Positions 26,380 to 34,693 of a DNA stretch of 64,000 bases are shown here, piece after piece. A model generated the notes under the pieces. It saw only the letters and a list, made by a program, of their open reading frames with translations. It was not told the origin of the DNA and did no database searches. The stretch covers positions 1 through 64,000 of the forward strand of contig JANDJL010000004.1 in NCBI GenBank assembly GCA_024330965.1. Reading direction: 5' to 3'. A program made the position numbers and the translations under genes. Each line of letters begins with the position of its first letter. Within the stretch, counting starts at the first letter, position 1. Source of the stretch: Nitrospira sp. Lineage in GTDB: Bacteria > Nitrospirota > Nitrospiria > Nitrospirales > Nitrospiraceae.

Positions 26380-27006
26380 GTGTCCTCACGTTCTCACCAC
26401 ACGCCGCGCGAGCGATCTTCCGCCTCGGCCAAGATACAGGACGAGTTCGATACGCTGTATCGGGACCACGTGGATCTGATGTACCGCTACGCGAGCCGGC
26501 TCTGCGGAGAAACTGAAGCGGCCAAAGACTTGGTGCAGGAAACGTTTTTGAACGCCTATCGGGGATTCAAGCGGTTCCGCGGAGAGGCGCGAATTTCCAC
26601 CTGGCTCTATACCATCGCCTCCCGCGCATGCCTGCGCATGCGGCGACGTCGGAAAGGAGCCCCACAACGCGAATTGTCGCTGGAAGAGTTTGTGCCCACC
26701 AGTGACGGAGAATTTCATCTCCAAATCCCCGTCGAAGAACTCAGCCCCGAAGAGGCGCTCCAGAACAAGCAGCTTCGGCAAGCACTCAACGACGCGATTG
26801 ACAGATTACCACCAAAATATAAAATGGTGCTTGTGCTGCGAGACATGGAAGGCTTGAGTGCCAAAGAAGTGGGGACGATCATGGGATTGAACGAACGCGC
26901 CGTGAAATCGCGGCTCCACCGCGCGCGCTTGTTTGTCCGCCGCGAGCTCAGCGCGCGAGGCCTTGCCGACGACCAGAACTCTCACAAGCGAAGCCCGATC
27001 ACATAG
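26380..27006 (+). CDS. ECF-type RNA polymerase sigma factor
   Basis: This is a sigma factor of about 208 residues of the RpoE-like extracytoplasmic group. Region 2 is DLVQETFLNAYRGFKRFRGE followed by ISTWLYTIASRACL, the -10 recognition and core-binding helices. Region 4 is LPPKYKMVLVLRDMEGLSAKEVG followed by VKSRLHRARLFVRREL, the -35 helix-turn-helix. The GTG at 26380 gives a typical length. A TTG at 26344 is in frame and neither has a clear ribosome-binding site. The anti-sigma gene begins 16 bases after the stop, the standard arrangement. Confidence 0.9.
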   Translation: MSSRSHHTPRERSSASAKIQDEFDTLYRDHVDLMYRYASRLCGETEAAKDLVQETFLNAYRGFKRFRGEARISTWLYTIASRACLRMRRRRKGAPQRELSLEEFVPTSDGEFHLQIPVEELSPEEALQNKQLRQALNDAIDRLPPKYKMVLVLRDMEGLSAKEVGTIMGLNERAVKSRLHRARLFVRRELSARGLADDQNSHKRSPIT

Positions 27007-27022
27007 GGAAACGACGCACGCC

Positions 27023-27322
27023 ATGGCCAAACATTCCTCTCTCAAACGTCCGGTTCATTCCCCAACCGAACCCCATCGCCATAAGTCGGGGCGGTGTCTC
27101 CGCATTCTTCGCGCGTTGTCGGCCTTCATCGACGACGAGCTGCCACACGACGTTTGTCAGGAGATCCGCCGACACCTCGGAGCTTGCCCACGCTGCGAGG
27201 ATTTTGTTGCTTCCCTTCGTCAGACCGTCTCTCTGTGTCGTCGCATCCCAGCTCCAGTCCTTACGGCATATGAGCGAGCGCGGATGCGCGAAAGAATCCT
27301 GGCGGCCGCGAGTCGCAGGTAA
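27023..27322 (+). CDS. zinc-binding anti-sigma factor (ZAS type)
   Basis: This is a 99-residue protein with the zinc anti-sigma signature HxxxCxxC (His 51, Cys 55, Cys 58, in RRHLGACPRCEDF). It is preceded by LSAFIDDELP, the usual start of the anti-sigma domain. No transmembrane segment is seen, so it is a soluble, RsrA/ChrR-like regulator that may respond to oxidants. It lies directly behind the ECF sigma gene and should hold it inactive. The ATG at 27023 is chosen over an upstream frame that overlaps the sigma gene. The C-terminus is Arg-rich. Confidence 0.85.
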   Translation: MAKHSSLKRPVHSPTEPHRHKSGRCLRILRALSAFIDDELPHDVCQEIRRHLGACPRCEDFVASLRQTVSLCRRIPAPVLTAYERARMRERILAAASRR

Positions 27323-27464
27323 CCCGTTCCAGGACTTTCTTCTCGGCCACCCAATATCAAGGGCAAAAGGGACGAAGGAAGAGCCTCCGACTCTCTACCA
27401 GATCAGGACGGTCTCGTGGTAAAGTCACCACTCGATCGTTTTGCCAAGACTTAAAGGAATTTCC

Positions 27465-29159
27465 ATGAGCGTGATCCAGCGACTGCCCGTCGTCCTCGCA
27501 CTGTCGGGATATTGGACTATCTTCGGAACATTCGGTTTTGATTCTTCCATGGCGGCATCCCTCTCGCCGAAAAAGAGCCCCCCGGTGGACAAAGCCGCCG
27601 TGGAGACCGCACTTGCCTTTGCCACCGCGATTTCTCAAGGCGACCACGCCACCTTCGGCAAGCTGGACTTCTCCTGCCAATATCGATGGGTCACCGGACT
27701 ACGCCTGGATCCCTCGGCATCAAGCGCCTCCTTCTACGAGCAATGTTGGCGCGAAATGACCGATACCCATGCGCACACGTTGACTCGCACGGATGTGGGC
27801 ATGGAAGTTCTCTGGCCCAGCACGGGTCCGCTCGTGTTCTTTGGCGACGACGTGCTGGACCTTCCCTCTTCCGCCTTTGTGATGGATTCGATAGGAGTTT
27901 CTCCTCCGGGAAGCGGGCTCCATTTGACCGTCGCAAACAGCAGACGCATCCCGGACGGATCGTTTCGTCTCAAACCGGATGGAAACGTCATCGGTGTTCC
28001 TGCTACGGTGGTCGAGGTAACAGTTCACTATCACGATCCTTTGACGTCCCCCATCACCTATGCTCCCGGCACCGTTCGATGGACCAACACCGTGAAGCGC
28101 CCTCGGCAGGCGCTCAAATCCGTCACCACTCAGTGGGTGGTATTCTCTCGCCTCAAGAAGCATGGTTTCCCGCAAGACACCGCGGTGTTTCTCCTTCCTG
28201 TCCCGACAGAGCCGGAAACCGCTGGGGCGCGACCCGACATCGTTCCCTTTACCACGGAAAGAAGCCACGCCATCCCGAACTCGTTGACCTGGTGGTCTCC
28301 GCAAGACCAACCGGGAACGCTGGCCGCCGCAGCGGCCAGAGCAGCAGCCTTTCCCGACTTGCGCGACCGGGTGGCACTACTCAACCGTATTCTCTTGATC
28401 GATCCTCGACAAACCGACGCGCTGACGGTTTTATCAAAACATCTGTACACCGCGTTGCTTCGCCAGGCCGCCGACAGACACAACCTGGCCATCAAGGACC
28501 ACGCACTGGCACGTGCCGTCAACGAGTTCTACTGGAACATCTACTCGGCGTCGGCCCGGCTGGACCTTGCGAACACCATGGAAATGGGAGGGCTCACAGA
28601 ACCGACGCCAGCGGATTTCTTGTATCGCATGCTGCCCCCTATGGAGACATTGGCTGAAACTCACCCTGAGCAGTTGGATAATCGCTTCCGTCTTGGTGTT
28701 GCATATCGGTGGAATAATGATCAGTTGCCGACGATTCGAACTTTTGAGTCATTGGTCCAAGACATTCCCGACCAACATCAGACTCAGAAAGCCCAGGCTC
28801 TGCTCCAACTCGCCTGGTCGCGCATCAATAAAGTCTCCTGGAATCGGGTGCTCCACGACCCCGAAAGCCTGAAGGCGTATGCAGACGCCGAAGCGTCACT
28901 GGCCCTCGCCGAGCTGCCGTTGGACAAATTCCTCGCCGAATACACCATGGCCTATTGCATGATTTTCATGCCGTCCTATGGAGACAAGGCCAAGCTGCTC
29001 CACCACCTCACGGAAGCCAAACGCTGGTTCGACCAAATAGCGGAAAAGAATGACACAGTCTGGCGGTACTTTCTCGACACGGAACTGCTCAAGGCCGTCC
29101 TCGACGCCGATCCGATGTTCCAGACCATTTTGGCATCCAGCAGGAAAGATCGCGGCTAG
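27465..29159 (+). CDS. exported hypothetical protein with TPR-like region
   Basis: This is a 564-residue protein with a signal-like N-terminus (VVLALSGYWTIFGTFGF, ending near SSMAAS). The first half is a mixed alpha/beta domain with no recognised motif. The second half, from about residue 295 (FPDLRDRVALLNRILLIDPRQ), is built of helical pairs that look like degenerate TPR repeats. AAAGGA seven bases before the ATG at 27465 supports this start over the TTG at 27441. It follows the sigma/anti-sigma pair by 142 bases and could belong to its regulon, which is inference from position only. Confidence 0.7.
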   Translation: MSVIQRLPVVLALSGYWTIFGTFGFDSSMAASLSPKKSPPVDKAAVETALAFATAISQGDHATFGKLDFSCQYRWVTGLRLDPSASSASFYEQCWREMTDTHAHTLTRTDVGMEVLWPSTGPLVFFGDDVLDLPSSAFVMDSIGVSPPGSGLHLTVANSRRIPDGSFRLKPDGNVIGVPATVVEVTVHYHDPLTSPITYAPGTVRWTNTVKRPRQALKSVTTQWVVFSRLKKHGFPQDTAVFLLPVPTEPETAGARPDIVPFTTERSHAIPNSLTWWSPQDQPGTLAAAAARAAAFPDLRDRVALLNRILLIDPRQTDALTVLSKHLYTALLRQAADRHNLAIKDHALARAVNEFYWNIYSASARLDLANTMEMGGLTEPTPADFLYRMLPPMETLAETHPEQLDNRFRLGVAYRWNNDQLPTIRTFESLVQDIPDQHQTQKAQALLQLAWSRINKVSWNRVLHDPESLKAYADAEASLALAELPLDKFLAEYTMAYCMIFMPSYGDKAKLLHHLTEAKRWFDQIAEKNDTVWRYFLDTELLKAVLDADPMFQTILASSRKDRG

Positions 29160-29197
29160 GGGAGCGATCTTTCCCCATCTTTCCATGTCACTGTCAC

Positions 29198-29890
29198 ATG
29201 ATCGTGAGGCTTAAGGGCACCGATCTTCGCTTCCCACCCGTCGAATTCGCATCCCCCGAAGGCCTGTTGGCCGTCGGGGGCGATTTGCGCCCAGAGCGGC
29301 TGCTCGAAGCCTATCGGCATGGCATCTTTCCCTGGTACAACGAAGACCAACCGATCCTCTGGTGGTCGCCCGATCCACGCGCCGTTCTCTTCCCGTCCAA
29401 GCTCCACGTCCCGCGCAGCCTGCGACGGACCCTACGTCGCAACCGTTTTTCCATCACGCTCGATACCAACTTTCGCGCCGTGATTGAGGGGTGCGCCGGG
29501 CGACGGCCTCAGTACCCGGATGGCGGCACGTGGATCACACCGGAGATGATCACAGCGTATACGCGATTGCACGAGTTGGGCTATGCCCATTCCGCGGAGG
29601 CCTGGCTGGAGGGGACGTTGGTCGGCGGGATCTATGGTGTGGCGATCGGCGGGGCGTTTTTCGCGGAATCCATGTTTGCTTCGGTCGATGATGCCTCAAA
29701 AGCGGCGCTGGTCGCACTCGTTCGGCATCTCGAATCCTGGAGCTTCGACCTGATCGACTGTCAGCAGGACTCCCCCCACGTGAGGAGGTTCGGCGCGGAA
29801 GAAATCCCGCGTCGCGATTTTATCGCCCTGCTGTCAGAAGCCGTCAAACGTCCAGACCGCCTGGGGCCGTGGGCCTTTGATGCCGCATGA
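29198..29890 (+). CDS. aat: leucyl/phenylalanyl-tRNA-protein transferase
   Basis: This is a 230-residue cytosolic enzyme that adds Leu or Phe to the N-terminus of proteins with Arg or Lys ends, marking them for ClpAP. Family signatures are FPPVEFASPEGLLAVGGDL, GIFPWYNEDQPILWWSPDPR, YPDGGTWITPEMITAY, HSAEAWLEGTLVGGIYGVAIG and FAESMF. Length is typical. The gene lies 38 bases after the exported unknown and appears independent of it. Confidence 0.95.
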   Translation: MIVRLKGTDLRFPPVEFASPEGLLAVGGDLRPERLLEAYRHGIFPWYNEDQPILWWSPDPRAVLFPSKLHVPRSLRRTLRRNRFSITLDTNFRAVIEGCAGRRPQYPDGGTWITPEMITAYTRLHELGYAHSAEAWLEGTLVGGIYGVAIGGAFFAESMFASVDDASKAALVALVRHLESWSFDLIDCQQDSPHVRRFGAEEIPRRDFIALLSEAVKRPDRLGPWAFDAA

Positions 29891-30063
29891 TCGCCGTCTC
29901 CTCCCCTTCGATGATGGAGGATGCCCCATCGGCATGACTGCGCGGTTTACAAACCACTCTGGACGCCTCAGCACCCAATGCCCTCGCGAACAAGCGCGCC
30001 GAAATTTGACAGCTTTTTTCTCCGTCGCATATGATTTGCTCACGTTGATCAGGAGGATACTCA

Positions 30064-30384
30064 ATGAGCTTCATCATCACTCCCAAAGAACTGAAAGCAC
30101 GACTCGACAGAGGAGACAAACTGGTCCTTTTGGACGTTCGCGAGCCCTGGGAACATGCGATCGCAAAACTCGACAATTCGGTGTTAATTCCGCTGGGAAC
30201 CTTGCCGCAATCACTCGACAAGCTGGATAAAAACGCCGAGATTATCGCCTATTGCCATCACGGGATGCGAAGCGGGGACGCGACGGCGTTTTTACTTCAG
30301 CAAGGATTTTCGAATGTCAAGAACCTGATCGGCGGGATCGATGCCTGGTCCTTGCAAATCGATCATAACGTCCCGCGATATTGA
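30064..30384 (+). CDS. rhodanese-like sulfurtransferase
   Basis: This is a 106-residue single-domain rhodanese. It shows LLDVREPWEHAIAKL at the start, a catalytic loop with the persulfide Cys 64 in CHHGMRS, and GGIDAWS near the end. These are the usual CH2A/CH2B and active-site segments, so transfer of sulfane sulfur to an acceptor is likely. AGGAGG lies six bases before the ATG. No sulfur-pathway gene adjoins it. It converges on the epimerase gene with only 16 bases between the stops. Confidence 0.92.
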   Translation: MSFIITPKELKARLDRGDKLVLLDVREPWEHAIAKLDNSVLIPLGTLPQSLDKLDKNAEIIAYCHHGMRSGDATAFLLQQGFSNVKNLIGGIDAWSLQIDHNVPRY

Positions 30385-30400
30385 TAGGCTCGCGGCGCCG

Positions 30401-31318
30401 CTACTGTCCGCGAAAATAGGCGACGGTTTTCTCGAGGCCTTCGGCAAGACTCGTTTCGGGCTCCCATCCCACTTCCTGCTTGAGCCTTGACGAATCAATG
30501 ACGCTCCGTATTTGCTCTCCGGCCTTGGCCGGCCCGTGAACTTCTTTGCAAGGAGATCCGGTCAGACCGGCCAGCATGCGAAACAATTCATTGATGGACG
30601 TTTCGACCCCGGTTCCGACGTTGTACACACCCTGCACCTCCTGGGACATGACGGCCAAGTTGGCCTGCACCACGTCGTCAACGAAGACGAAGTCCCTCGT
30701 TTGCCGACCGTTACCGTTGATGATCGGTTGCTCGCCATTCAGCATCTTCCTGATAAAGATCGCCACGACGCCCGCTTCGCCCTCGGGATTTTGTCTCGGC
30801 CCGTAGACGCTTGCGTATCGCAAGCTCACCACTTGAAGGCCGCTGACACGTTGAAAGTATGACAAATAATGTTCCCCGCAAAGCTTGCTGATGCCGTAGG
30901 CCGAAAGCGGCTTGGTCGGGTGGGATTCCGGCGCAGGATGCACTTCCTGTTCTCCATAAATCGCCACGCCGGACGAGGCAAAGATGACTTTCCTCGCTCC
31001 GTGCCGAGCAGCCTGATGCAGGACGTTCACCGTGCCCAATACGTTGACTTGCGCGTCGAGGATCGGATTTTCAACTGACTGGTGCATCCCCGCTTGAGCG
31101 GCCAAATGGATCACGATACTGGGGCGCTCGTTGCGAAACACCTTCTCCAACCGTCCGCTTTGGACGTCAAGTTTATACAGGCTGGCCGCGCGGTTGACGT
31201 ATTTTTTGCTCCCCGTCGACAAATCGTCGACGACGACGACCTCGTGCCCCTCCTCGACCAACCGATCCACAACGTGCGAGCCTATAAATCCTGCGCCTCC
31301 TGTGACGAGTACCTTCAT
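30401..31318 (-). CDS. NAD-dependent sugar-nucleotide epimerase/dehydratase
   Basis: This is a 305-residue extended short-chain dehydrogenase of the GalE/UDP-glucose 4-epimerase type. NAD-binding GGAGFIGSH is at 7-15. HLAAQAGMHQSVENP, the catalytic Ser region FASSGVAIYG, YGISK with the Tyr-Lys pair and RYASVYGPRQNP are all intact. It probably interconverts UDP-hexoses for LPS or exopolysaccharide. It is the last gene of the leftward run from rny, 36 bases behind tlyA. The exact substrate cannot be decided from sequence. Confidence 0.88.
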   Translation of the reverse strand: MKVLVTGGAGFIGSHVVDRLVEEGHEVVVVDDLSTGSKKYVNRAASLYKLDVQSGRLEKVFRNERPSIVIHLAAQAGMHQSVENPILDAQVNVLGTVNVLHQAARHGARKVIFASSGVAIYGEQEVHPAPESHPTKPLSAYGISKLCGEHYLSYFQRVSGLQVVSLRYASVYGPRQNPEGEAGVVAIFIRKMLNGEQPIINGNGRQTRDFVFVDDVVQANLAVMSQEVQGVYNVGTGVETSINELFRMLAGLTGSPCKEVHGPAKAGEQIRSVIDSSRLKQEVGWEPETSLAEGLEKTVAYFRGQ

Positions 31319-31354
31319 CGCGCCTCCGGTAAGTGGATTCTGAGTGAACCACGC

Positions 31355-32128
31355 TCACGATACACCGTGAGACGTGGCTCCACATTCAAAAATCGCAAAC
31401 AGTTCTTGGTTTCCTCTTTTCCCCTTGAGAGGGCACTCCAACGTTGTTATCGCCGTCATGCCCAAGCCGGCCGCAAAGTTCACGATTCCACGCAGAACAT
31501 CCTGTCGCTGCGTCTCGTCACGAACAATCCCCCCTTTGCCCACCTCGCCCTTGCCCACCTCGAACTGGGGCTTGACCAGTGCGATCACGATCGCGCCCGG
31601 AGCCGAGAATTGCAGCACGGGAGGGAGAACCTTGGTCAACGAGATAAAGGAGACATCGATGACCGTGAGCCGAACCGGCTCAGGAATGGCCGACTTATCG
31701 AGGTAACGGATATTCGTCCGCTCCATCAACACCACACGGGGGTCCCGTCGCAGCCGCCAATCGAATTGACCGTATCCGACGTCCACCGCATAGACCCGCC
31801 GTGCCCCCCGCTGCAGAAGACAATCGGTAAATCCTCCGGTCGAACATCCGACATCGAGACACACAAGCCCCTGAGGATCGATGGATCCGGCGTCCAGCGC
31901 CGCCGCCAGCTTCTCACCGCCTCGACTGACGAACCGAGCGCCTTGGACAATGACTTCGACGGCGGCCTGGGGGGAGACGGCCTTTGCCGGTTTGTCAATG
32001 ACGACGCCATTGACCCTGACTGCTCCGGCCAGGATCATCCGCGCCGCACGTTCTCGGCTCTCCGCGAATCCCTGGTTCACCAACAGTTGATCCAGCCGCT
32101 GTTTGTAACGTTGCGCACGAACGTCCAT
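31355..32128 (-). CDS. tlyA: TlyA-family rRNA methyltransferase
   Basis: This is a 257-residue protein of the TlyA/hemolysin A family, which 2'-O-methylates cytidines in 16S and 23S rRNA. An N-terminal S4 RNA-binding domain (RLDQLLVNQGFAESRERAA) is followed by a Rossmann fold. That fold carries LDVGCSTGGFTDCLLQRGA and then VDVGYGQFDWRLR and DVSFISLTKVLPP. The ATG at 32128 places the S4 domain at the N-terminus as expected. The upstream frame to 32326 is unconserved. It follows xseB in a packed leftward operon. Confidence 0.92.
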   Translation of the reverse strand: MDVRAQRYKQRLDQLLVNQGFAESRERAARMILAGAVRVNGVVIDKPAKAVSPQAAVEVIVQGARFVSRGGEKLAAALDAGSIDPQGLVCLDVGCSTGGFTDCLLQRGARRVYAVDVGYGQFDWRLRRDPRVVLMERTNIRYLDKSAIPEPVRLTVIDVSFISLTKVLPPVLQFSAPGAIVIALVKPQFEVGKGEVGKGGIVRDETQRQDVLRGIVNFAAGLGMTAITTLECPLKGKRGNQELFAIFECGATSHGVS

Positions 32129-32216
32129 GAATAGGGCACACTGGGAAAACCCGCTGAACCGGCCGGTCGGCCCATCAACCACCGACGCGCAGCCACCGAC
32201 GCAGTTTGCAGAACGA

Positions 32217-32468
32217 TCACACGTCGGATTCGTCCGCGTCGTCATCGGCCGACGTGAATGCCCGGAGGTGCTTCTTGCCGTTCTTATCTTGGACCAACAC
32301 CTCGATTTTTCGTTCGGCTTCTTCAAGAACCTTCAAGCAATGTTTGGAGAGACGCACCCCTTCTTCGAAGATCTTCAGCGATTCATCGAGAGACAAATCG
32401 CCTTTTTCCAATTCAGCCACGATGGCTTCCAATCTTGCCATCGCCTGTTCAAACTTCACGCCGGCCAC
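32217..32468 (-). CDS. xseB: exodeoxyribonuclease VII small subunit
   Basis: This is an 83-residue helical subunit that joins XseA to degrade single-stranded DNA to oligonucleotides. The family segment FEQAMARLEAIVAELEKGDL is followed by LSLDESLKIFEEGVRL and a Lys/Asp-rich tail. The GTG at 32468 is preceded by AAAGGA at a good distance and matches the family's start. A longer frame to 32540 lacks support. The first 20 bases overlap the end of xseA, implying translational coupling. Confidence 0.92.
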   Translation of the reverse strand: MAGVKFEQAMARLEAIVAELEKGDLSLDESLKIFEEGVRLSKHCLKVLEEAERKIEVLVQDKNGKKHLRAFTSADDDADESDV

Positions 32469-33897
32469 CGTTGATCCTTTCTGAAAAGAATGTTTCGTGA
32501 TAGCGAGTCCCGTCGCGATTGACAGGCGACTCGGGGACAACCTCCGTCACTCTACAATACAGAGCACCTTTCGCTAAACGGGCAACGACCGCCTGTCCGA
32601 CGGTCGCCTGGCTGGCGTCTCGAAGAACTTTGCCCTCCGGCATCGTTTCGATGATACTGTATCCACGAGCAAGAACCGCCGTTGGGCTCAGCGAATGCAG
32701 ACGCGCCGCACACGCATGCGCCGCCTGCACGTGCCGATTCAGCCGAGAGCGCATGGTCTGTTCAAGACGCGAAGTCAGCCGAGCCATAAGTGTCATGCCA
32801 TGACGTATACGCGCGCCAGGATTCCTCGCGACGGCATCGTGCGTCAGCAAGCGCGCCCGCTCCCATCTCTTTCGCAGATCCCTTTGTACCGTCTGGCGCA
32901 TCCGAATGACAATGCCATCCACCCGCTGCATAGCTTCCAACACTCGGAATCGAAAGCTCCCCAAATCGGCACGGACAGCATACATCCTTTGTCGCTCACG
33001 ATCACACCGGCGCTTGACGCCTTGATGGCATCGAGCCACCCAGCCCGCAAGCCGATCCACGATCTCGCTGAGGACCGGCGCCACGGCTTCGGCGGCGGCC
33101 GAGGGCGTGGGGGCCCGCAGGTCGGCGGCGAAATCGGCCAGCGTCACGTCGGTCTCATGCCCGACGGCCGAGACGATAGGAATCGACGACCCCGCGATCG
33201 TGCGCACGACATGCTCATCGTTGAACGCCTGCAGATCTTCGAAGGAGCCGCCTCCCCGCCCGACGATGATGACATCGACGGAACCGAGTTCGTTCAAGGC
33301 TTCAATGGCGCCGACGATCTGCTCCGCGGCTCCATCGCCCTGGACGGACACGGGGGAGAGAATGATGTTCAAAATAGGGCAGCGGCGATGCAACACCGCG
33401 ATCATGTCTCGGACCGCGGCTCCTGTCGGCGACGTGACGAGGCCGACCGTGCGAGGAAATACCGGCAAGGGTCTCTTGCGGTCCGGATCGAAGAGCCCTT
33501 CGGCCTCAAGGCGTCGTCTCAATTGTTCGAATGCCAATTGCTGTGCGCCGCGGCCCTTCGGCTCCACGTGCTCCAAGACGATTTGATACTCGCCCCTCGG
33601 CTCATAGACCGTGACTCGCCCTCGCACAATGACATGGAGCCCATCTTCAAGACCGAATCCCAATCGGAGAGCAGTTGAGCGAAAGAGCACGGCCCGAATC
33701 TGGCTTGCCGAATCTTTGATCGTACAATAGAGATGCCCCGACCCCGGCGCGCGAAGATTCGATATTTCTCCCTCCAGCCATACTTCGGCAAAATCGGCCT
33801 CCAGACACGTCCGAACCAACGTGCTCAGCTCCGATACGGTAAGAATCCGCCTCGATGAACCAGCAGGGGAGGGAGAGAACAGCCAAGCGTCGCTCGT
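32449..33897 (-). CDS. xseA: exodeoxyribonuclease VII large subunit (apparent ACG start)
   Basis: This is the large catalytic subunit, about 482 residues. An N-terminal OB fold (FAEVWLEGEISNLRAPGSGHLYCTIKD) is followed by the nuclease domain with GLVTSPTGAAVRDM, IIVGRGGGSFEDLQAFNDE and SAVGHETDVTLADF. The conserved N-terminal segment RRILTVSELS lies upstream of every in-frame ATG, GTG or TTG that is usable. The only well-placed site is AAGGAG (33909-33904), six bases before an ACG at 33897. An annotation from the TTG at 33819 would cut 26 residues, including that conserved segment. Coupled to ymdB (16 bases) and xseB. Confidence 0.9.
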   Translation of the reverse strand, partial: TSDAWLFSPSPAGSSRRILTVSELSTLVRTCLEADFAEVWLEGEISNLRAPGSGHLYCTIKDSASQIRAVLFRSTALRLGFGLEDGLHVIVRGRVTVYEPRGEYQIVLEHVEPKGRGAQQLAFEQLRRRLEAEGLFDPDRKRPLPVFPRTVGLVTSPTGAAVRDMIAVLHRRCPILNIILSPVSVQGDGAAEQIVGAIEALNELGSVDVIIVGRGGGSFEDLQAFNDEHVVRTIAGSSIPIVSAVGHETDVTLADFAADLRAPTPSAAAEAVAPVLSEIVDRLAGWVARCHQGVKRRCDRERQRMYAVRADLGSFRFRVLEAMQRVDGIVIRMRQTVQRDLRKRWERARLLTHDAVARNPGARIRHGMTLMARLTSRLEQTMRSRLNRHVQAAHACAARLHSLSPTAVLARGYSIIETMPEGKVLRDASQATVGQAVVARLAKGALYCRVTEVVPESPVNRDGTRYHETFFSERINGGRREV

Positions 33898-33913
33898 ACG
33901 CTTCTCCTTTTTG

Positions 33914-34693
33914 TTAATCGATCAGACGGATCCGTTCAAAATGAAGGGGCTTCCCCAACCGCGCATCAAGTTCCAGCAACACCCCGCAAAACACCGCTGG
34001 TCCGGACGCCACCTCGAAGCGGCGAGGCATTCCGGTTAAAAATTTTTCGATCGCCAGTTCTTTTTTGACCCCGATGACGGCGTGGAGAGGGCCGGTCATC
34101 CCAATGTCCGTAATGTAGGCCGTTCCCTTTGGCAAGATCTGGTCATCCGCCGTTTGAACATGAGTGTGCGTACCGACGACCGCTGTCACCTCGCCGTCCA
34201 AGTAGTGCCCCATGGCCATTTTTTCTGACGTCGCTTCCGCATGCATTTCGACGATCACTGCGGCGGTTTCTTGTTTCAAGCGCGGCAATTCCCGCCGCGC
34301 CGTTTGGAACGGGCAATCAATCGTCGGCATGTGGGCCCGCCCCATCAGTTGGATGACCGCCAATCGCTCGCCCCCCGCCGTTTCGACAACGACGCTGCCG
34401 TTGCCTGGAACGCCGGGGGGATAGTTCGCGGGGCGCAGCAAGCGCGACTCACGTGGAAAGTAATCCAATACCTCTTTTTTGTCCCAGGCATGATTGCCCG
34501 TGGTAACCACCGACAATCCCAGATCGAAGAGTTCCTCCGCCAAGTCCGGCGTAATGCCGAACCCTCCCGCGGCATTCTCGCCGTTGCCGATCACGACGTC
34601 GACCTGCCGCTGGACGACCAAACGTGGGACGGTACGGGCGACCGCCCGTCTTCCCGGCTCTCCCATGATGTCGCCGATGCAGAGCACCCTCAT
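33914..34693 (-). CDS. ymdB: YmdB-type metallophosphoesterase (2',3'-cyclic nucleotide phosphodiesterase)
   Basis: This is a 259-residue calcineurin-like phosphoesterase of the TIGR00282/YmdB family. Metal-binding motifs are GDIMGEPGRRA (residues 7-17), IGNGENAAGG, TTGNHAWDKKE and GTHTHVQTADDQILP. In Bacillus, YmdB hydrolyses cyclic nucleotides and affects RNase Y-dependent RNA turnover. Here the ATG overlaps the stop of rny in ATGA (34690-34693), so the two are translationally coupled. The longer frame upstream runs inside rny and is discarded. Confidence 0.92.
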   Translation of the reverse strand: MRVLCIGDIMGEPGRRAVARTVPRLVVQRQVDVVIGNGENAAGGFGITPDLAEELFDLGLSVVTTGNHAWDKKEVLDYFPRESRLLRPANYPPGVPGNGSVVVETAGGERLAVIQLMGRAHMPTIDCPFQTARRELPRLKQETAAVIVEMHAEATSEKMAMGHYLDGEVTAVVGTHTHVQTADDQILPKGTAYITDIGMTGPLHAVIGVKKELAIEKFLTGMPRRFEVASGPAVFCGVLLELDARLGKPLHFERIRLID

